Below, one piece after another: positions 53,737 through 62,469 of a DNA stretch of 64,000 bases. Below the pieces are notes generated by a model. It did not search any database. It saw only the letters and a list, made by a program, of their open reading frames with translations, and was not told the DNA's origin. The position numbers and the translations under genes are program-made. How positions within the stretch are numbered: the stretch's first letter is position 1; every line of letters starts with the position of its first letter. The stretch comes from JAJDTQ01 sp965204235 (lineage in GTDB: Bacteria; Desulfobacterota; Binatia; UBA9968; JAJDTQ01), in NCBI GenBank assembly GCA_965204235.1, contig OZ241979.1, positions 1,240,001 to 1,304,000 on the forward strand, written 5' to 3'.

Positions 53737-54909
53737 ATGAGCGGCAACCTTCGAGGCAGGTACGCCATTGCGGGAGTGGGGCAGAGCGCCCTTGGCAAGG
53801 TCCCGGAGCTTGGCCCCATCGGACTGTTTGCGGTGGCGGCCCGGAACGCCATCGAAGACGCGGGCCTGACCAAGGCGGACGTGGACGGCCTCATCACCCG
53901 CGGCCCGGACGACGTGTACTGCCACCACCAGCGCGTGGGCGAGGCGCTGGGCCTGGACGTCGCCTACAGCACCTCCACGGACAACGGCGGGGCGAGCCAG
54001 GTGCTCGGGGTGGCCATGGCCTGCATGGCCATCGACGCGGGCCTGTGCCGCACGGTCATCGTCGGGTTCGGACGGGACACCTGGTCCCGGACGCACCGGA
54101 CCGCGGCCGCCCACCGGCGGGTCAGCATCGGCATCCAGAACCAGGGGGAGTTCGGACCGGAGTTCGGCTGGTTCGGCGCGCCGGCCAACTACGCAGTGTC
54201 CGCCAGACGCCACATGGAGACCTACGGCACCACCCGGGAGCAACTGGGGAGCATCGCCCTGGCGTTCCGCGACCACGCGAGTCGGAACCCCCACGCCTTC
54301 TTCCAAAAGCCCCTGACCATGGAGGAATACCTGAACGCGCGGCTCATCGTCGATCCGCTGTGCCTCTACGATTGCAGCATCTACATCGATGGCGCCGCCG
54401 CGGTGGTGGTGACTTCCGCGGAACGCGCCAGGGACCTGAGGAACCCTCCGGCCTACGTCATGGGGTTCGGCTTCGGGAACCGGCTCAGCGGCTGGTTCGA
54501 GCACGACAACATGCTGACCACCGGCGCCAGGGAGGCGGGCGAGGCGGCCTACCGCATGGCCGGCATCGGCCCCGAGGACGTGGACACCGCACAGCTCTAC
54601 GACTGTTTCACCCAGATGGTGCTGCTCCAGCTCGAGGACTACGGCTTCTGCAAGAAGGGCGAGGGCGGTCCCTTCGCCGCTTCCGGAGCGCTGGCGCTCG
54701 ACGGCGCCTTGCCCACCAACACGTCGGGCGGGCAGCTTTCGGAGGGACACACCGAGGGCATGCTGCAAATCCTGGAAGGAGTCCGGCAGGTCCGGCGCGA
54801 GCACCCGCCCGGCCGACAGGCGCCCGACGCCGAGGTAGCCCTGGTCAGCGGGCATGGCGGCAACACCGCCTGCCAGTCGGCGCTGATCCTGGCGCGGGAG
54901 GCGTCATGA
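53737..54909 (+). CDS. Thiolase-family acyl-CoA protein (SCP2-thiolase-like)
   Basis: This 390-residue protein is a thiolase-fold protein of the lipid-transfer/acetyl-CoA acetyltransferase type (YAIAGVGQSALGK at the N-terminus, NTSGGQLSEGHTEG and SGHGGN near the C-terminus). The usual nucleophilic Cys region is replaced by STSTDNGGASQVLG, so it may be a non-condensing or modified member. GGGAGG lies seven bases before the ATG. The stop overlaps the start of the DUF35 gene (ATGA), and such pairs form complexes in degradation of steroid or acyl-CoA side chains. Substrate not predictable. Confidence 0.85.
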   Translation: MSGNLRGRYAIAGVGQSALGKVPELGPIGLFAVAARNAIEDAGLTKADVDGLITRGPDDVYCHHQRVGEALGLDVAYSTSTDNGGASQVLGVAMACMAIDAGLCRTVIVGFGRDTWSRTHRTAAAHRRVSIGIQNQGEFGPEFGWFGAPANYAVSARRHMETYGTTREQLGSIALAFRDHASRNPHAFFQKPLTMEEYLNARLIVDPLCLYDCSIYIDGAAAVVVTSAERARDLRNPPAYVMGFGFGNRLSGWFEHDNMLTTGAREAGEAAYRMAGIGPEDVDTAQLYDCFTQMVLLQLEDYGFCKKGEGGPFAASGALALDGALPTNTSGGQLSEGHTEGMLQILEGVRQVRREHPPGRQAPDAEVALVSGHGGNTACQSALILAREAS

Positions 54910-55346
54910 GCGGATACGCCAAGCCGTTGCCCGTTCCCACGGTGGAGTCGGAGCCGTTCTGGGAAGGCTGCAAGCGCCATGAGCTGCTGTTGCCGCAGTG
55001 CCGGGGATGCGCCGGATACTGGTTCCCGCCGGCTCCCACCTGCCCCCACTGCTGGAGCACCGAGTGGGACTGGCGGAAGGCGTCGGGCCGGGGCGCCATC
55101 TACTCGTTCGGGGTCTATCACAGGGTCTATCACCCCGGCTTCGAAAGCGAGGTCCCCTACGTGTTCGCCGTGGTCCAACTGGAGGAGGGGCCGCGGCTCG
55201 TGAGCAACGTGGTGGACCGGAAGCCGGAAGACCTCCGTTGCGGCCTTCCGGTGGAGGTGGTGTTCGAGGACGTCACCGCGGACGTCACGCTCTACAAGTT
55301 CACTCCCACGGCATGGGGCCGCAACGTCAGCGAGACGCCTGGGTGA
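54906..55346 (+). CDS. DUF35 OB-fold acyl-CoA-associated protein with zinc ribbon
   Basis: This 146-residue protein has an N-terminal rubredoxin-like zinc ribbon (CRGC...CPHC, about residues 33-53) followed by an OB-fold (about 60-135). It is the usual small partner of thiolase-like proteins and is needed for their assembly and activity in related systems. The ATG overlaps the thiolase stop; its 3' end overlaps the convergent SYLF gene by 20 bases. Confidence 0.88.
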   Translation: MSGYAKPLPVPTVESEPFWEGCKRHELLLPQCRGCAGYWFPPAPTCPHCWSTEWDWRKASGRGAIYSFGVYHRVYHPGFESEVPYVFAVVQLEEGPRLVSNVVDRKPEDLRCGLPVEVVFEDVTADVTLYKFTPTAWGRNVSETPG

Positions 55347-56028
55347 GCGTCTGGACCAGGGAGTCCGCCTGGGCGTTCCGTAACTTCTTCCCGAACAGGA
55401 TGTCCGCAGGCAGGACGCCGGGCTGTCCGTAATAGGTCTCGTTGTCGCTCCGGTTGACGATCACCCCCCCACCCTCGACCGACACGCCCGCGAACAATCC
55501 CTTGACACGGGCGAACGAGAAGATGTCGAACAGTTCGGCTTTGGCTCCGATCCCTTCCGGTCCCACGCCGATGCTCGCGTCGGCGCCGAGATGGAACTTG
55601 TCGTCCAGGAACCGTCTCAGGCCCGTATCCGTCATGATCATGAGGATGACCTGCCCGGTGGCGAAACCGAACTGGAAGCCGAACGATCCCGCGAGCATGT
55701 CGTAGAAGGCCGGCTGGCTCCAGTTGCCGTCCCGGTCCTGCGCCAGGAGCACGCCGTGGCCTGTGTAGCCGCCGAGGAAGAAACCTCCCTTGTACATCGC
55801 CGGCACGATCAGCAGTCCCTTGGCGTAACGCAGGTTGGCCCGGAACCACGTCATCCGGGGATCTTCCTGGAAGTCCCGGAAGGTCCACAGGGCCCTGGTC
55901 ACCGTTCGATCGAGGTCCTGCTTCGTCGTTTTCTCGAGGTCCGGACTCGCCGGTTGCGCGCGGGACGGCGCCGCGGACAACGTGACGAACAGAACCACGA
56001 CGGCAAACGATACCCACCTGTTGCGCAT
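55327..56028 (-). CDS. Exported SYLF-domain (Ysc84-type) lipid-binding protein
   Basis: This 233-residue precursor has a signal peptide (MRNRW then a hydrophobic run, cleavage likely after APSRA). A SYLF domain follows, with YAKGLLIVPAMYKGGFFLGG and GVGPEGIGAKAELF; these bind phosphoinositide-like or other lipids in eukaryotes and are periplasmic in bacteria. The ATG at 56028 has AGAGGGG upstream and gives the signal peptide. The 254 bases upstream (56029-56282) show no gene. Confidence 0.88.
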   Translation of the reverse strand: MRNRWVSFAVVVLFVTLSAAPSRAQPASPDLEKTTKQDLDRTVTRALWTFRDFQEDPRMTWFRANLRYAKGLLIVPAMYKGGFFLGGYTGHGVLLAQDRDGNWSQPAFYDMLAGSFGFQFGFATGQVILMIMTDTGLRRFLDDKFHLGADASIGVGPEGIGAKAELFDIFSFARVKGLFAGVSVEGGGVIVNRSDNETYYGQPGVLPADILFGKKLRNAQADSLVQTLTQASR

Positions 56029-56282
56029 GGGGCGCCCCTCTTCCGGTAATGAGCGGCAAGCACTGGACGGCCCGCCTCTCCCCGGGGGCCAACCGCTTCC
56101 CGCTTGCCTGTCCGGGACCCGGCAACCGTTCCCGGCAATCACGATCCTGGCGTAACGACCCTTCGATACCTTCAATATAACGCGGGACCGCAGGATAAAG
56201 CGAACCGCCCCTTCCGCGGCGCCGAAACAGCCGCTAGCCGCCAGTGCGCCGTCCAACGTCAAAGACCGAGGAGGTGTTCTTC

Positions 56283-59282
56283 CTATCGGCCACCCCGCGC
56301 CCCGACTCGGGGTCCGTGATCCGAAACCGCACGCAGTATCTCCTCCCCGACCCCATCGGGATCTTCATGGCAGCGCCAAGCGGGAATACGCAGGACGCGC
56401 CAGCCGAGTTTCTGCAGCAAGCGGTCTCGCGCGTGGTCGATGCGGCGCTGCTCGCCCCGTGCGTCGTGGTGCTGGTCGCCATCGATCTCGATGTCGAGGT
56501 TGGCGCCTCCGGGGCTCAGCAGTGCGAAATCCAGCTCATAACCTCCCTCGGATACCTTGGAGAGCGGGTCCAGTCCGGCCTTCCGCATCGCCTCCAGTGC
56601 ACGCAGCTCGGCGTCGCTGGCAAGCAGATCCGGGGCCGCCCGCATGCCTGCGGCGTCGTTATTGCCGTGCCGTCTGAGGTAGTCGCGCAACGAGGCCAGT
56701 GTGGGACTGCCCGCCGTTCCGGCATCCGGGTGCCCGATGGCGATCAGGGTTTGGCGAGCGCGGCTGACGGCCACGTTCAGGAGGTTGCGCTCCTTCTCGA
56801 CCCACGCCGCAGACCGCCAGGGCATACCCGGCGAGAGCACAGAGACGAGGATCACGGCGTCGCGTTCGTCGCCTTGCAGCCGGTGGGCGGTCCCGCAGAT
56901 AAACCCCGCCTCGCCAAGGGCTTCCCCGCCGTACTCTCGGCGTACGAGACGGTCGATGAGCCGCGCCTGTGCCGCATAGGGCGTGACCACTCCGACGCTG
57001 AGGCCTCGTCCGAGTAGCTTGCCGACCTCCTCCACCACAGCTTCCGCCTGCGCGGGGTGTTCCCAACCGCTCCCGCTGGTCGGGCGGCGTGCGGCGCCGG
57101 GCACGTCACGCCAGGCGATCACACGCCCGGATGCGAAGCCGGAGACATCGGTCAACACCGTCAACCGCTCCCCGTAGAAGGCTTGGTTGAACCAGCGCGC
57201 GATGTACGGGTGACAACGGTAGTGCTCGTCGAGCAGGGACGCGGGCCGCCCGGACGCGAACTCGAACGCACGGTAGGCCGAACCCTCGCCGTGGTGTCGG
57301 CCGTTTCGCCGCAACTCCGTCGGATCCAGGCCCTTGCGTACGGCGACCTCGTCGAGCAAGCGGGTAGAGACGTTCGCGATCGGGCGTAGCTGCTCCGGGT
57401 CGCCCACCACGGCGAGCCGCTTCGCGCGGTAGGCTATCGGCAGAACGGCGGCGAGATCGCACTGGCTGGCTTCGTCGACGATGGCGAGATCGAACAGACC
57501 GGGCTGCAGCGGGAAGTTCGGGTTGGCGGTAAGCGTGGTGCACGCCCAGCCGCGAAACGCCTTGAACGAGTTGGCCACGGCTCTTGGGAACGTTTCACGT
57601 CGTCCAAGCGCCGCGCCGAGAGCCGGAGACGGGGCCGCGAGAATGCGGCCGGCAACGTGTGTGCGAACGGATGCGAGGCTCGCGTCCGCCCAGTCGCCGG
57701 ACGCTGCCGCCTCTGCGTCGGACTCGGCGCCCATCTCATCCGCCAGCTTCTCCCGTTCGGTGCGCCCTTGCGCAAAACCCGCTGCCATCCTCGCCTCGTC
57801 CAGCGCCGCATCCGCCCATCGGACGACCTCCTTCATAGCCGCGTTGGTCGAGCAGCCGATCTCGTTCCGGAAGCGGCCCCGCCGCCAATTCCCGAACAAC
57901 CAGGCGTTCTCCAGCCTGGACGCTCGCGCGTGCGCCCGGGTGGGGTCGACGCCGACGGGTGTAGCGTCGCCGGGCCAGAGCACGCCAGTCGCCCTCGCGA
58001 GCACGATACGTGCCTCGGCCAGGGAGCGGCTCGCGATCAGGAGATCCCGATCGAGTTCCGCCAGCCGCGCCACACGGCGAAGCAGGGCGGTGCGCGCGCC
58101 GGCAGCGGCGGTCAGCCTGCCGCGCGCCTCATGCTCCGGCTCGCCAGCGGTGACGACACCCCCAGCCTGCTCGCGAGCTGCGTTCGCGCGATCCGGTAGG
58201 GCCTCGCGCTCGCGAAGGTTTCCGGTTCGCAGCAGCAGCCCTGCGGCAACGTCACGGATGGCACGCTCAGTCGCGACGTCCACGGGGGCATTGTTGGTGG
58301 AAGTGACGAGTACCGTGTCGCCGTCCAGCCAGGCGTTCGCGACAGCGTTGACGACGAGCTGCGTCTTGCCCGTGCCGGGCGGCCCTGTCACCACGGTCAG
58401 CGGACCGTGCCGTATCCGCTCCAACGTCCCCTCCTGCGAGCGGTTCACGGGAAGCGGCGCCGCAAGCGGCCCCGCACGCGTTCCGTTTCCTGTCTGCCCG
58501 GACGAGCGCTCCGCGCCTTTGACGAGCAGGGCCGCGGCAGTACCGCTCCAGTCCGTCCGTCTCTGCAGCACTTGCAGTTCACGGTGCAGGGAGAGGCGGT
58601 ATCCGCTGAACTCAGCCGCGACAGAAACAGCGAGGTTATGCACGGCCGGCGCGCCAGGGGGAACGCCCGCGAAGGGTGACTCGACGGCGGCAGGGTCGAG
58701 GTCCGCGGAGACGGGAATCCCGAGCAGGGTGCAAGCGCGAAGCGCGGCGTTCGTGATCGCGGGCGGGTCCCCGAACAGCGTGCCGACCCCCAGCGCCTCG
58801 ATCTCGTCCGCAACGGAGGAGTCGTGAAATCCGGCGGCGGCGATGGCGAGGTTGAACTCCGGTTCGGTAGCGGCGCCCAGCGTCCAGCGTCCGTTCCGCT
58901 TCCGTTCAGGCGATGCCTGCAAGGTGAAAAGGGGAGCGACGGATTCGGGACGGCCTGACTCGCGTCCGTCCCGCACGACGACGGTAGGCCAGCCCACGGC
59001 GACCGACCGGGCGGGGGCGTCTCGCGATTCGGCGGAATCCAGCAACGCGGCGAGATCGGGCGGCGCGGGGACGGAGTCCGCCTGTCCGGTCACGAGCCGC
59101 TCCGCGCCAGGGACGATATGCCAGCGCGGCCGCCCCCGTCCTTGCGCAAGTGGGACCAGCGCAGTCGAGGACTCGGCGGCCACGCACTCCCGCGCGTAGT
59201 CGAGCAACTGCTCCCATCGCTCCTGAAGGCCCGTTCCCGCGGGTTGCGTACCCCGGAAGACGGCACGCGTCGACTCACCCAT
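56283..59282 (-). CDS. SF1 helicase fused to a DUF559 (Vsr-like) nuclease
   Basis: This 999-residue protein has an N-terminal region of about 290 residues without recognised domain. A superfamily I helicase core follows: Walker A GPPGTGKT at 300-307, DEASQCD motif II at about 660, GDPEQLRPI motif III and VAVSRARQTL motif VI. The C-terminal DUF559/Vsr-like nuclease (about 905-990) contains DIEIDGDQHH, then RDRLLQKLGWRVLRIPAW. Helicase-nuclease fusions of this kind occur in several predicted defence systems. It lies 3 kb from the second defence array, separated by metabolic genes, and is transcribed alone. The ATG at 59282 precedes a plausible N-terminus. Confidence 0.85.
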   Translation of the reverse strand: MGESTRAVFRGTQPAGTGLQERWEQLLDYARECVAAESSTALVPLAQGRGRPRWHIVPGAERLVTGQADSVPAPPDLAALLDSAESRDAPARSVAVGWPTVVVRDGRESGRPESVAPLFTLQASPERKRNGRWTLGAATEPEFNLAIAAAGFHDSSVADEIEALGVGTLFGDPPAITNAALRACTLLGIPVSADLDPAAVESPFAGVPPGAPAVHNLAVSVAAEFSGYRLSLHRELQVLQRRTDWSGTAAALLVKGAERSSGQTGNGTRAGPLAAPLPVNRSQEGTLERIRHGPLTVVTGPPGTGKTQLVVNAVANAWLDGDTVLVTSTNNAPVDVATERAIRDVAAGLLLRTGNLREREALPDRANAAREQAGGVVTAGEPEHEARGRLTAAAGARTALLRRVARLAELDRDLLIASRSLAEARIVLARATGVLWPGDATPVGVDPTRAHARASRLENAWLFGNWRRGRFRNEIGCSTNAAMKEVVRWADAALDEARMAAGFAQGRTEREKLADEMGAESDAEAAASGDWADASLASVRTHVAGRILAAPSPALGAALGRRETFPRAVANSFKAFRGWACTTLTANPNFPLQPGLFDLAIVDEASQCDLAAVLPIAYRAKRLAVVGDPEQLRPIANVSTRLLDEVAVRKGLDPTELRRNGRHHGEGSAYRAFEFASGRPASLLDEHYRCHPYIARWFNQAFYGERLTVLTDVSGFASGRVIAWRDVPGAARRPTSGSGWEHPAQAEAVVEEVGKLLGRGLSVGVVTPYAAQARLIDRLVRREYGGEALGEAGFICGTAHRLQGDERDAVILVSVLSPGMPWRSAAWVEKERNLLNVAVSRARQTLIAIGHPDAGTAGSPTLASLRDYLRRHGNNDAAGMRAAPDLLASDAELRALEAMRKAGLDPLSKVSEGGYELDFALLSPGGANLDIEIDGDQHHDARGEQRRIDHARDRLLQKLGWRVLRIPAWRCHEDPDGVGEEILRAVSDHGPRVGARGGR

Positions 59283-59328
59283 TTCCGCTTGGCCTCCGGC
59301 CGTTCATCAGATGCCTTGATCCATTATC

Positions 59329-59438
59329 GGAACCTCTGATCCATTCCGGCTCGAGGCGCCTCTCCCTATGGGAAAGCGCGTCCTTCGACTTCGCTTCGCT
59401 ACGCTCAGGACGAACGGAGGTAATTGTTCAGAGGTTCC
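59329..59438 (-). repeat. 110-bp TIR element (copy F), best preserved, with 4-bp target duplication
   Basis: This copy has perfect 11-bp terminal inverted repeats, GGAACCTCTGA at 59329 and TCAGAGGTTCC ending at 59438, with the palindromic core in reverse orientation. TATC flanks both ends (59325-59328 and 59439-59442). It is taken as the reference copy of the family. Confidence 0.85.
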
Positions 59439-59501
59439 TATCGTTATACCGCACGAACACAAATCCGGTTGACCGATGAGCAGGCGCGTGCGCGCAAGCC
59501 G

Positions 59502-61217
59502 CTAGCCGCGCAGCAGGAAGTAGTGGTGACCTCCGGCCGCCGCCTCCTTCACGACCCGCTCCTGCCAATCGGTCCTTCCGGCGCCGTAGATGGTCTCGAC
59601 GGCGCTCCGGGCCAGGAGGACCACCGAGCCCGGATGGTCTTCCAGGAACCGGGCCACGGCGTCTTCGGTGGCCAGGAACTCCACCTTGCGCCGGGTGTGG
59701 TACGTGAAGGCCGCCATCTTGGCGCGCTCGCGGGGCGAGACCGCGGCTCCGAAGACCTGCTCCGAACCCAGCTTCTGCCGGATCCAGCGCCCCACCGGCT
59801 CGTAGCTCTTCACCGGGTCGAACTTCGGCATGAACCAACCGAACGTCAGGAAATACAGCGGGACCGTCACGACGGCGATACGGAGCAGGGCCCGCGGCAG
59901 GTCCGGGTAACGCCGGACGCGCAGGACCCAGAGCCCCGCGGCGACGCTCGAGGCGCCGGTGACCAGACCCGGCCCGCGAAGGCTCAGGAAGACGAGTTCG
60001 TGCAAGGGATCCAGGGCCAGCCCCGGGGCGAGCAGGCCGGAACCCAGGCTGGCGGCCAACAGGATCCCGCCCGCGAGGGCGAGGGCCGCGGCCGCCACGA
60101 CGACGAAGGCGCCGGACAGGCGGCGCTCCAGCGTATCGAGCACGTCCCGGCCACGGACCGCGATCCACTGGCCCATGAGCAACGCAGCCGCGGGATACGC
60201 GGGAAGCAGGTAGAGCTGGCGTTTGGTGACCGCAAGGGAGAGGAATACGAAGAACGCCCCGAACCACCACAACAGCAGTTGCTGTCCGGGGTCGCGCCAC
60301 GCCCCGCAGCGGCGGATGCGCCAGAGCGCCAACGGCAGCAGCAGGCTCCACGGCGCCAAGTCGAGCCACAGGTTGACCGCGTAGTAGTAAGGCGGTCTCG
60401 CGTGGCCGCGAACGCCGCTTCCGAAACGGGCGAAATGCTGCTGCCAGAGCTCCTCGACGACGCCCCCCGCCCCCGTCTGGTGGGCGCAGGCAACGAACCA
60501 GGCCAGGTAGATGGCAAGGCTCACCAGGCCGAGGGGCGCCAGCGCCGCCAGCCGGCGCCATTCCCGCCGCGTCCCGTGCCACAGGACCAGCACCAGGCCG
60601 GGCAGCAGGAGCCCCAGAGGGCCTTTGGTCAGCATGGCCAACCCGAGCAGTGCGAAGCCCGCGATACGCAGCTTCCGGGACGGTTCGGAGCCCACGCCGG
60701 CAACGTAGGTGAAGAGTCCCGCGGCGATGAAGAGGCTGAACAGCATGTCGGGACGGTAACCGACGGCCTGGAGCGCGAACTGCGGGAACGTCAGCAGCAG
60801 GAAACCCGCCCACAACCCCGTGGACGGCCCGAACCGGCGCGAGCCCACGAAGCAGGTGACGAGCGAGAGCGCAATGGCCCCGAGGGCGGAAGGCAGCCGC
60901 AGGGAGAACGCGCTCATCTCCCCGAACACCGCGGACGAAGCGGCCCCCGCCCAGTAGAGCAGCGGGGGGTAATCGACCCAGACCTCCCCCATGCGGCGGG
61001 GCACGACCCAATCCCCGCTCAGGAACATGGCCTGGGCCGCGTCGGCCACGTTGGGCTCGTTGGGAAACCAGAGGTCCCGCCAACCGAGACCGGTGACGTA
61101 GAGGAGCGTGCCGACGGAGGCCAGGAGCAGGAAACGATGGCGTTCGAGGACGCCGGTCACGGCCTCGCGCCCGGACGGGCCGGAACCGGGGTTGGAGGAA
61201 CTGTCTTCCGGCGACAT
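59502..61217 (-). CDS. ArnT-like GT39-family glycosyltransferase
   Basis: This 571-residue integral membrane protein belongs to the PMT/ArnT group, which moves sugars from polyprenyl phosphate to lipid or protein acceptors outside the membrane. Following the first helix, the family acidic motif region reads WFPNEPNVADAAQAM (normally with a DE or DEA motif; here NEP). YPPLLYW, then GYRPDMLFSLF, are typical. Eleven to thirteen helices precede a C-terminal periplasmic domain. The ATG at 61217 is preferred. Acceptor unknown. The gene lies downstream of, and on the same strand as, the hydrolase. Confidence 0.82.
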   Translation of the reverse strand: MSPEDSSSNPGSGPSGREAVTGVLERHRFLLLASVGTLLYVTGLGWRDLWFPNEPNVADAAQAMFLSGDWVVPRRMGEVWVDYPPLLYWAGAASSAVFGEMSAFSLRLPSALGAIALSLVTCFVGSRRFGPSTGLWAGFLLLTFPQFALQAVGYRPDMLFSLFIAAGLFTYVAGVGSEPSRKLRIAGFALLGLAMLTKGPLGLLLPGLVLVLWHGTRREWRRLAALAPLGLVSLAIYLAWFVACAHQTGAGGVVEELWQQHFARFGSGVRGHARPPYYYAVNLWLDLAPWSLLLPLALWRIRRCGAWRDPGQQLLLWWFGAFFVFLSLAVTKRQLYLLPAYPAAALLMGQWIAVRGRDVLDTLERRLSGAFVVVAAAALALAGGILLAASLGSGLLAPGLALDPLHELVFLSLRGPGLVTGASSVAAGLWVLRVRRYPDLPRALLRIAVVTVPLYFLTFGWFMPKFDPVKSYEPVGRWIRQKLGSEQVFGAAVSPRERAKMAAFTYHTRRKVEFLATEDAVARFLEDHPGSVVLLARSAVETIYGAGRTDWQERVVKEAAAGGHHYFLLRG

Positions 61218-61258
61218 GCTTCGTGCGCTGGCTGTCCTCCCGATGCCCGCGGCGCGGG

Positions 61259-62107
61259 TCAGCCGTGGGCCCGGGTGAACTCCAGCGTCCGTTCGCACAC
61301 GTTCTCGGTGGTCTGGTCCGGCGGCATGACGTTCCAGAACTCCGGGTGGGGCAGACACTCGCGCAGGTAGTGGGCGCCCGAGGTGGCGTGGGACGGGTCG
61401 TCCCCCGGTATCACCAGAGCCGGCGCCTTGATCCCCATGAGCTCCTCCGGCTCGGCGCCGGTGGCGGTGTCCCGGTCGAACATGTCCGGCCCGGTGGTGG
61501 CGACGATCCCCATGTAGCGCTCCGGGTCCTGGGCCGCGAACCGCTCGGCGAACTCGCTGTCACGGGCGATGACGGAAGCCCACGGACCGGACTCGGGATC
61601 GGTCCAGAACGTGGTCCCCTTGCGCGCCCGGTCCACCACCGCCCGGAGGCCGTTCTCCCGGACGAAGCGCAGGTGGTCGCCGAACCGCGCGTGGTTCGAA
61701 GCCTTCCAGCGGTACCCCCCTACCGGCCAGTGGAGGATCATGCCGCGGGTGCTCCCGGGATAGTGGACGCCGAAGGAAAGGGCCACCGAACAGCCCATGC
61801 AACCGCCCATGACGAAGGCCGAATCGACATGGAGGTGGTCCAGGAGCTGCCTTCCCTGTCGGGCGTAGGCGGTCCACCCGAGTCGCTCCACCCGGCCGCC
61901 GGAGTCCCCGGACTCGCGCCGGTCGTAGGCGATCACCCGATGTTGCGAAGCCAGCCTGGCCAGGGCGTCGATGCCGGTCCAGGCGCTGGCCGCACGCCAC
62001 TTCTCGATGGTGGAATCGAACCCTCCGGGCGCCAACATCAGGAGCGGCGTCCCCGATCCCCAGGTTTCGTAGTGGACCTCGATCCCGTCGATGACAGCGG
62101 TTGCCAT
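61259..62107 (-). CDS. Alpha/beta hydrolase with a cysteine nucleophile
   Basis: This 282-residue alpha/beta-fold enzyme has the oxyanion region LMLAPGGFDSTIEKW near residue 25 and a nucleophile elbow of GGCMGCS (about 101) where most relatives have GxSxG. The putative Asp (VIPGDDPSHATSG) and a late His are kept. Cys nucleophiles occur in dienelactone hydrolases, so activity is possible. Substrate unknown. The 362-base gap up to the next gene (62108-62469) holds repeat copy G and a promoter. Confidence 0.82.
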   Translation of the reverse strand: MATAVIDGIEVHYETWGSGTPLLMLAPGGFDSTIEKWRAASAWTGIDALARLASQHRVIAYDRRESGDSGGRVERLGWTAYARQGRQLLDHLHVDSAFVMGGCMGCSVALSFGVHYPGSTRGMILHWPVGGYRWKASNHARFGDHLRFVRENGLRAVVDRARKGTTFWTDPESGPWASVIARDSEFAERFAAQDPERYMGIVATTGPDMFDRDTATGAEPEELMGIKAPALVIPGDDPSHATSGAHYLRECLPHPEFWNVMPPDQTTENVCERTLEFTRAHG

Positions 62108-62178
62108 GGAGTCCCTCCCGAAACGCCCGTCCGCGCGCAGGCGCGTTCCGGGCTTGCATGGTGTTGCCCAAGGCTTGG

Positions 62179-62283
62179 GGAACCTCTGAACGATTGCCCC
62201 CGTTCATCCTGAGCGTAGCGAAGTCGAAGGACGCGCTTTCCCGTAGGGAGAGGCGCCTCAAGCCAGAATGGATCACAGGTTCC
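62179..62283 (+). repeat. 110-bp TIR element (copy G)
   Basis: The left end GGAACCTCTGA is at 62179 and the right end ACAGGTTCC finishes at 62283, with the core between. Flanks are TTGG and TTAG, at best a mutated duplication. Confidence 0.75.
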
Positions 62284-62354
62284 TTAGCCGAACCGCGGGA
62301 ACCAGTCAAATCGACAGGTGCGGCGCCGGGCTGCGGTCCGGCGCCGCGCGGCGA

Positions 62355-62384
62355 TTGACCGGCTTCGGCGTCGGGTCCTATAAT
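62355..62384 (+). promoter_or_regulatory. Strong sigma-70-type promoter of the amidohydrolase gene
   Basis: TTGACC at 62355-62360 and a consensus TATAAT at 62379-62384 are 18 bases apart. The amidohydrolase ATG follows 85 bases later. It is the best promoter match in the window and stands out in a very GC-rich gap. Confidence 0.65.
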
Positions 62385-62469
62385 TGGCCCGCGCAGGCGC
62401 GGCCGGCAGGGTCCCGACCCGGACCGCCGCGGACCGGCCGCCCGGCGACGCCCCGCCACGGAGGAACCC

